A stretch of 64,000 nucleotides of DNA from DYJK01 sp040755055. GTDB lineage: Bacteria > Bacteroidota > Ignavibacteria > Ignavibacteriales > Melioribacteraceae. The first letter of the stretch is position 1, and each line of letters opens with the position of its first letter. Position numbers and translations under genes: made by a program. Of this stretch, positions 58,544-64,000 are shown one piece after another. A model generated the notes under the pieces. The model was not told where the DNA came from, ran no database searches, and saw only the letters and a list, made by a program, of their open reading frames with translations. The DNA is taken from NCBI GenBank assembly GCA_040755055.1, contig JBFMBS010000019.1, positions 23,148 through 87,147 of the forward strand. The letters are read 5' to 3'.

Positions 58544-61500
58544 TTATTTTTTGAATATAACCCTAAAGGTAGAGCCGAAACCTTTTTCGCTCTCTACATT
58601 AATGACAGCATTATTTAGCGAACAGTAGTTTTTTACGAGTGCTAATCCCAACCCGTTACCTTCGAATGTACGTGTATAACCGTGTTCTTCCTGGACAAAT
58701 GGTTCAAATATTTTATCGATTGATTCTTTACTGATTCCAATACCGGTGTCTGTTATTTCAACAACAGTTTCACCGGCTTGATTTTCTTTTAGAGTAATTT
58801 CAACTTTCCCTTCATCTGTGTATTTGATAGCGTTATCAATTAGGTTGGCAAAAATTTGCGAAACACTATATTCATCGGCGGTTATGTAGATATTTTTTGT
58901 TAAGCAATGGTATTCTAAGGATAAGTTTTTACTCTTAGCAAGGTGCATATATTCAATTTGTAATGTTTGCAGAATCTCCGAATCGAGATTGATCTTTTTC
59001 ATGTTCGGGCTATATGCACCGGTCTGAAGTTCAGACATATTAAGTATCAGATCGATTGTACGGATTATGCGGTGGGATGCCCTTGAGAAACCTGAGAATA
59101 GTTCCAAAATTTCACTGTCTATTTTATCTTCAACTTCATCCTTGATAAGCTGTACGTTGCTTGTCATAATATTTATGGGTGTCCTAATCTCGTGAGAAAT
59201 TTGAGCAAGAAATTCCGACTTCAATTTTTCCGAAGCCTCAGCTTTTTCTTTTGCCTCTAATATTTCTTCGAACAACTTTTTCTTTTCCGTAATGTCTTCT
59301 TTAAGCGCAACAAAGTGGGTAGTTATGCCATCCTCATTGATAACCGGCGAAATGATTTCATGAACCCAGTACAGTTCACCGTTTTTCTTTTTGTTTAGAA
59401 GTTCTCCTTCCCAATCATTACCCGAAAGGATGGTTTGCCATATGTTTTTATAAAATTCTTTCGGGTGCTGTTTTGAACTGAGTACTTTGGAATTCTTTCC
59501 GATTATCTCTTCTTTTAAATAGCCGGTAGTTTCTGAAAACTTAGGATTTACATAAACAATTTTCCCTTTTGTATCCGTAATAAAAATGCTCATTGGACTT
59601 TGGTAAATAGCCCGTGCAAGCACCGATAATTCTTCTTCAGCTTTTTTGCGCTGGATATAGAGAGATAATTGGTTTGCGATAACTTCGAAAACTTTTTGGC
59701 TCGATTCGTTATAAGCGTAAGGATCATCGTAGCTTTGAACAACCATTGCACCAATCACCTTGTCTGCAATTTTTAATGTAGCTCCAAGCCAAATTTCCGG
59801 TACTGTGCCAACTAAGTTGATTAATCCGTTCTCATGAATTTCAAGTATTTCATTTTTAGTAAGTAAAAGTGTCTTCTCCTTTTTGATAAGATAACCGGTT
59901 AAAGATTTTTCTGCCGGCCATGACCCGATTTCGTCTTTTTCATCTTTGTCGAGATTGGCGGTAAGCATACCGGTTTTTTCGTCATAGAAAGCCACATAAA
60001 AATTTTTAGTGTTGATTAGTTTTGAAAGTTCTTTCCGAACGATTACAAAGAGTTCGTCGGTTTTATTGGAGCTTGTAACGGCATTAGCAATATTGTACTG
60101 AATTTGTTGAACCAATCTTGCTCTTTTTTCTTCTGTAATATCTTGCACTGCCCCATGAATGGCTAATAATCTGTTCGCTTCGTAATCCCATACCGGTTTT
60201 GCATATATCCTTACCCAAACAACATTTCCGTTTTTGTGAATGGTCCTAACTTCTGTAATAACATTTTGATTACTGAACAATCTTCTCATATCCTCATTAT
60301 CTTGTTCGATATCGTCGGGATGAAGCCTGGCAAGCCACCCACCGGTATTTTTGTATTCTTCGAATGTATAACCGGTCAGCTTTTCAAAAGCGCCTCCTAC
60401 CCAATCGTGAGTCATATTACCATGTTCATCAAAACCGGTAGAGAAAAGATAGTCGGTAGTTAGTGTAGAAATAGTTCTGAAAAGTTGTTCATCGTTCTTG
60501 AGTTTTATTTCGGCAAGTTTTTTGTCTGTTATATCTAACGCGGAGCCGATTGCTGCCGGCTTGCCTTGCCATGAAATCTTACTTGCAGCAAAATCGACCC
60601 AGACCTCTTGTCCGTCTTTTTTAACTAATTTAAATTCATAGCGGTTCGGAACAATTTCCCCTTTCTGACGGGCGAAACCGCGCTGGCGAATTAATTCTTT
60701 ATAATTGGGATGTACAACGTCCCAAAAATTCAATTGTAATAATTCTTGAGCAGAATAACCGCAAAGAAGCTCTGCCGCTTTATTGACGAATACAAAGTTG
60801 TTGTTCTGATAAATAAAAATTGCCGTGGCAGTCGATTCGGCAAGATTTCTAAATAATTCTTCGCTTTCTTTTAATGCTTCTTCGGCGAGTTTGCGTTCTG
60901 TTATATCCCGTGATATTGCGAGGATGCCGCTTGGTTTGCCGGTATCATCTCTAAGGAAAGAAGCTATACCTTCAACAAAAATCTTTTTACCGTCTTTGCG
61001 GAATTCTTCCGTTTCAATCAACCTACTTCGTCTTAGGTCTGATTTCCCGGTCATCTCTAATTCTATTTCTTGATGATAAATTTCTTTTATTTTTGAATAA
61101 GATTCTGGAGTTAAAATTTTTTCTAGTCCAATTTTAATTAGTTCTTCGGGAGTGTAACCAAGTAAACTTGTTAAGGAGGGGCTTACGTATTTGAAATTTA
61201 ACTCGAGATCAAAAACTGAAATTGTGTCGGCAGTATTTTCGGCAATTAACCGGTAGCGTTCCTCACTCTGTTCGAGTGCCTTGATAATTTTTTTGTATTC
61301 TGTTATATCTTCAATGAATCCGAATATTTTTTTTTTATCCTTTTGATATTCGGCTATCGAATGAACAAAAATTATTTCATCGTTGTCAACCCTCCGTAAC
61401 TGGAACTCAACATCATAAGGTTTATTATTTTTTATCAGATCGGACATAGCGGCATCTAATTTTTCACGGTACTCCGGTAAGGTTAATTTTTGCAGATCCG

Positions 61501-62617
61501 TTAATTGTCCGGTTGCTTCCTTTATCCCGTATAACCTTCGCGCGCCTTCCGATCCGGAAACAATTCCGGTATTAAGATCCAACTCCCAGTTGCCGGCGTT
61601 AGCAAGGAGTTCTGCCCGTTTAAGACGTGATTCGCTTTCTTCTAATAATCTTTGCTTCTCTCTATCTGCTGTTTGATCTCTAAAAATTAAAACAATGCCG
61701 ATGATTGTACCGTTTTCATTAATAATTGGTGCGCCGCTATCGGCAATCGGAATCTCTTTACCGAATTTTGATATAAGCATAGTGTGATTTGCAAGACCGA
61801 TTATCGATCCAGACTTAAGAATCAGCTCTAACGGATTATCAAGACGCAGATGGGTATCTTCATTATAAATTATGTAAACACTATTCAGTGGTTTATTTTT
61901 TGCTTCGGATTCTTGCCAGCCGGTAAGCCGTTCCGCAATGTGATTCATCTGCTGTATATTGCCGTCGATGTCGGTTGTTATCACGGCATCACCGATACTG
62001 TAGAGTGTAGTTCTAAAAAGTTTTTCTTTTTCCTTGATGATATTAAATGCATTTTTTTTCTGTTCCTGATCGTATAATATTTTTGCAATTACTAAACTGA
62101 TCAACGGAAACACGATTATTATAGGTAGGGAAACTATTTTAAAAGTCGGTAAAATATTTTTTGCCGGGAGCGTCAAAATTAAAAGAAGCATTACTAGATG
62201 TACGAACAAGCCAAACAAGTATAAATCAATTGTTCTGATTTGAGTATTTGGTTTTCTTCTGCGCCAAAAAACATATCCGATGATATAGGCAGAAATAATC
62301 ATCCCGATTCCCATATAAACGCCGATACCGCCTATAAGAGCACGGTATATAATAGCCGGTACGGAAGCGATAAACCCCGAAAGCGGTCCAAAGAATAAAG
62401 TGCAAAGACTTATTACTATTGTTCTCCCGTCAAAGAAAAGCCCTTTCTCTAATTCGAAGGGATTCAGCATTCCGATAATTGCCGTAGTGCCGAATAGAAT
62501 ACCGTTCAATATTTTCCACGGTAAATTTTTTCGATCGAATCTTTCATCTAAAAATCCGGAGAAGACACTGATTGCTACCAACAGTGATAGATTATATATC
62601 AATTCGTAGATTATCAT
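58544..62617 (-). CDS. Giant LytS-type multi-PAS/GAF histidine kinase
   Basis: 1357 residues. Residues about 1-190 form a 5TM-5TMR_LYT membrane sensor (GILFGTTAIIGMLNPF, FFDGRTIVISLCTLFFGPLSGFIA). Then follow about five PAS domains (200-830), a GAF domain (about 845-995, NFYVAFYDEKTGML), another PAS (about 1002-1120), HisKA with QISHEIRTPIN near 1140 and HATPase_c with NLIDNAIKYTDEG, DTGIGISKESI and NGLGLALVKNY. The sensor and one PAS domain are close relatives of those in 27068-28750, so one gene grew by adding sensors or the other lost them. No receiver domain is present. Stimulus unknown. Confidence 0.95.
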   Translation of the reverse strand: MIIYELIYNLSLLVAISVFSGFLDERFDRKNLPWKILNGILFGTTAIIGMLNPFELEKGLFFDGRTIVISLCTLFFGPLSGFIASVPAIIYRALIGGIGVYMGIGMIISAYIIGYVFWRRRKPNTQIRTIDLYLFGLFVHLVMLLLILTLPAKNILPTFKIVSLPIIIVFPLISLVIAKILYDQEQKKNAFNIIKEKEKLFRTTLYSIGDAVITTDIDGNIQQMNHIAERLTGWQESEAKNKPLNSVYIIYNEDTHLRLDNPLELILKSGSIIGLANHTMLISKFGKEIPIADSGAPIINENGTIIGIVLIFRDQTADREKQRLLEESESRLKRAELLANAGNWELDLNTGIVSGSEGARRLYGIKEATGQLTDLQKLTLPEYREKLDAAMSDLIKNNKPYDVEFQLRRVDNDEIIFVHSIAEYQKDKKKIFGFIEDITEYKKIIKALEQSEERYRLIAENTADTISVFDLELNFKYVSPSLTSLLGYTPEELIKIGLEKILTPESYSKIKEIYHQEIELEMTGKSDLRRSRLIETEEFRKDGKKIFVEGIASFLRDDTGKPSGILAISRDITERKLAEEALKESEELFRNLAESTATAIFIYQNNNFVFVNKAAELLCGYSAQELLQLNFWDVVHPNYKELIRQRGFARQKGEIVPNRYEFKLVKKDGQEVWVDFAASKISWQGKPAAIGSALDITDKKLAEIKLKNDEQLFRTISTLTTDYLFSTGFDEHGNMTHDWVGGAFEKLTGYTFEEYKNTGGWLARLHPDDIEQDNEDMRRLFSNQNVITEVRTIHKNGNVVWVRIYAKPVWDYEANRLLAIHGAVQDITEEKRARLVQQIQYNIANAVTSSNKTDELFVIVRKELSKLINTKNFYVAFYDEKTGMLTANLDKDEKDEIGSWPAEKSLTGYLIKKEKTLLLTKNEILEIHENGLINLVGTVPEIWLGATLKIADKVIGAMVVQSYDDPYAYNESSQKVFEVIANQLSLYIQRKKAEEELSVLARAIYQSPMSIFITDTKGKIVYVNPKFSETTGYLKEEIIGKNSKVLSSKQHPKEFYKNIWQTILSGNDWEGELLNKKKNGELYWVHEIISPVINEDGITTHFVALKEDITEKKKLFEEILEAKEKAEASEKLKSEFLAQISHEIRTPINIMTSNVQLIKDEVEDKIDSEILELFSGFSRASHRIIRTIDLILNMSELQTGAYSPNMKKINLDSEILQTLQIEYMHLAKSKNLSLEYHCLTKNIYITADEYSVSQIFANLIDNAIKYTDEGKVEITLKENQAGETVVEITDTGIGISKESIDKIFEPFVQEEHGYTRTFEGNGLGLALVKNYCSLNNAVINVESEKGFGSTFRVIFKK

Positions 62618-62910
62618 TGTTACTCGAACTTACCTTTAATATGTCGTGTAATGTTGATTAAATATATTTTATAAAGACAATAATCATATAGATATTTATT
62701 TGTTGAATAGTAGGAGACTGTAAATGGAATAATGAGAATAATTTCAACAACAAAATTATATCATTATTAAAGAACAACAATCAATAAACTAATGTATTCT
62801 CATAGTTTATACTGAATTATCGTTCACACAAATGATTTGTTTATAAGAGGATTTAGCGGTATTAAATCTAATATTAACATATTTATTGTTAATTCAGACA
62901 AATTGTTTCG

Positions 62911-63864
62911 TTAAGATTGCATCTTTGTTAAATTAATACGGGCAGCTTCGAACTCATCAATTAATTTTTTTATTAAAGTGTTCACTGGTAAAATTTCTTT
63001 TATTAACCCGGCACCTTGACCGGCTTCGAGCATACCGTTTTTTTCGTCGCCTTCAAAAATTCCAAGACGCTCACGCTTTGTGCCGAGCAATTCTTTTAAA
63101 TTTTCCTCACCGGCACCATCTAACTCGGCTTTGTGGACAATGTTTGTAAATTCATTTTTAATCATCCGTGCCATACCGATTTTTTTTAATACGAGTATTG
63201 TATCGTTATCACCAGCTTCAATTATTTTTCTTTTATAGTTATCATTGGCAGAGGATTCAACCGTAGCGGCGAAACGTGTTCCAAGCTGTACTCCTTCAGC
63301 ACCAAGCGAGAAGGCGGCAAGTATTCCTCTTCCATCCGATATACCGCCGGCAGCGATAACCGGTATTTTCAAGGCATCAGTCAACTGTGGTATCAAACAA
63401 AATGTTGTTATCTCGTCAACACCATTGTGTCCGCCGGCTTCAACTCCTTCGCCAACTACGGCATCACACCCAACCGATTCTGCTTTCAATCCGTATTTTA
63501 TTGAAGGAACAACATGAATAACAGTTACATCATGCTTCTTTAATTTTTCAATATGTCTTCCCGGGTGACCGGCAGATGTGAAAACAATTTTTACATCTTC
63601 ATCTAACACAACATTAATAAGTTCTTCAGCATCACCGCGCAGTAGCGGAATATTTACACCAAAAGGCATTGATGTTGCAGCTCTGCATTTTTGAATATGC
63701 TCGCGCAGCAATTCGGGCTTCATAGAACCAGAGCCGATTAATCCCAAAGCACCGTTATTTGAAACAGCGCTTGCAAGTTTCCAGCCGCTTACCCAAACCA
63801 TACCGGCCTGGATGATCGGGTATTTAATCCCGAATAAATTAGTTATTCTATTGCTGATATTCAT
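62911..63864 (-). CDS. Nitronate monooxygenase/FabK-like flavoprotein
   Basis: 317 residues from ATG 63864; ATG 63879 adds five residues. FMN TIM barrel with YPIIQAGMVWVSGWKLASAVSNNGALG (cut for length), PFGVNIPLLR, VVGEGVEAGGHNG (conserved His), IPVIAAGGISDGRGI and GAEGVQLGTRFAA. It uses FMN to oxidise nitronates or to reduce enoyl-ACP (FabK); the family cannot be split by eye. Last complete gene in the window. Confidence 0.9.
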   Translation of the reverse strand: MNISNRITNLFGIKYPIIQAGMVWVSGWKLASAVSNNGALGLIGSGSMKPELLREHIQKCRAATSMPFGVNIPLLRGDAEELINVVLDEDVKIVFTSAGHPGRHIEKLKKHDVTVIHVVPSIKYGLKAESVGCDAVVGEGVEAGGHNGVDEITTFCLIPQLTDALKIPVIAAGGISDGRGILAAFSLGAEGVQLGTRFAATVESSANDNYKRKIIEAGDNDTILVLKKIGMARMIKNEFTNIVHKAELDGAGEENLKELLGTKRERLGIFEGDEKNGMLEAGQGAGLIKEILPVNTLIKKLIDEFEAARINLTKMQS

Positions 63865-63929
63865 TATTCGATTGGGCATAAAGTCAAACTTAGTTGAGAT
63901 TTCATTAAAACCGAGACCCCTTATTTTAG

Positions 63930-64000
63930 TTATGCCACTTTTTGTTGTTTAATGTTTAGTTCGGATTTTATTGCCGTCCTCAATAGATGTAATTTATCAT
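63930..64000 (-). CDS. Possible C-terminal end of a gene beyond the window
   Basis: A minus-strand frame of 22 codons without a stop (reading DKLHLLRTAIKSELNIKQQK and two more residues) ends with TAA at 63930-63932. The residue mix looks protein-like, but the stretch is short enough to be chance. The start would lie right of base 64000. Confidence 0.25.
   Translation of the reverse strand, partial: DKLHLLRTAIKSELNIKQQKVA

Noticed and set aside
62618..62910. Longest gap, examined for small RNA, tRNA or a promoter
   Set aside because: AT-rich with no cloverleaf, no stable GC stem and no reading frame of note.

Overview
The window looks like a chromosomal piece of an Ignavibacteriota (Ignavibacterium/Melioribacter-like) bacterium. 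The clues are AT-rich DNA, a type IX secretion tail with the NNYPNPFNPSTN signature (55658-56326), a PorV/PorQ-family barrel (46533-47567), SusA-like and DUF5686 outer-membrane biology, and many PAS-rich histidine kinases. This assignment is inference from protein style; no rRNA or tRNA gene was seen. Coding density is high and no gene-free stretch exceeds 300 bases. The longest gaps are 62618-62910 (nothing recognisable), 16107-16353 (nothing recognisable), 38006-38240 (dispersed repeats) and 4772-4985 (a perfect inverted repeat).

Layout. 1-6596: signalling block with a partial PAS/GAF histidine kinase, a DUF1684 lipoprotein, a sensorless kinase overlapping a LytTR response regulator, and a PAS kinase. 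6738-10986: periplasmic GH13 amylase and a DUF5686 outer-membrane protein. 11136-12053: SDR. 12054-16106: pilin-like operon ending in two tandem paralogues that carry a Cys/His CHIPPG...HGD motif. 16354-19329: methyltransferase, cell-wall amidase, membrane cytochrome c and a small membrane protein. 19415-23406: an apparent DUF4440/peptide-deformylase chimera, a TPR-AraC protein whose signal peptide is cut by a TGA, and two envelope proteins of unknown function. 23501-28750: aldolase, barrel, Aat/DUF2721/CBS operon and a LytS-type kinase.

28859-42958 is the most coherent region. It is a one-strand block holding an S37-type peptidase, P5C dehydrogenase, alanine-glyoxylate aminotransferase, a GH2 enzyme, a HOGA1-like aldolase, a small conserved protein, proline dehydrogenase, Xaa-Pro aminopeptidase, a glycyl-radical enzyme that fits trans-4-hydroxyproline dehydratase, and its activase. 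Together these read as a system for proline- and hydroxyproline-rich peptides. Proline (by proline dehydrogenase) and hydroxyproline (by the radical dehydratase) would both give P5C and then glutamate, and a second set of enzymes could take 4-hydroxy-2-oxoglutarate to pyruvate, glyoxylate and glycine.

43049-50557: transporter, MBL-fold and TPM proteins, GpmA, a PorV-like barrel, a lipoprotein, then an ECF sigma/anti-sigma/TonB-C operon. 50643-55519: operon of DUF2269 protein, Dxr, RseP and a TonB-dependent receptor. 55658-57575: two envelope proteins sharing a single-haem CxxCHxxPxGG motif, one with a T9SS tail and one a predicted barrel. 57631-63864: a DUF6901-like protein, a 1357-residue multi-PAS kinase and a nitronate-monooxygenase-like flavoprotein. 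Small dispersed palindromic or GCAAAG-rich repeats occupy many intergenic gaps.
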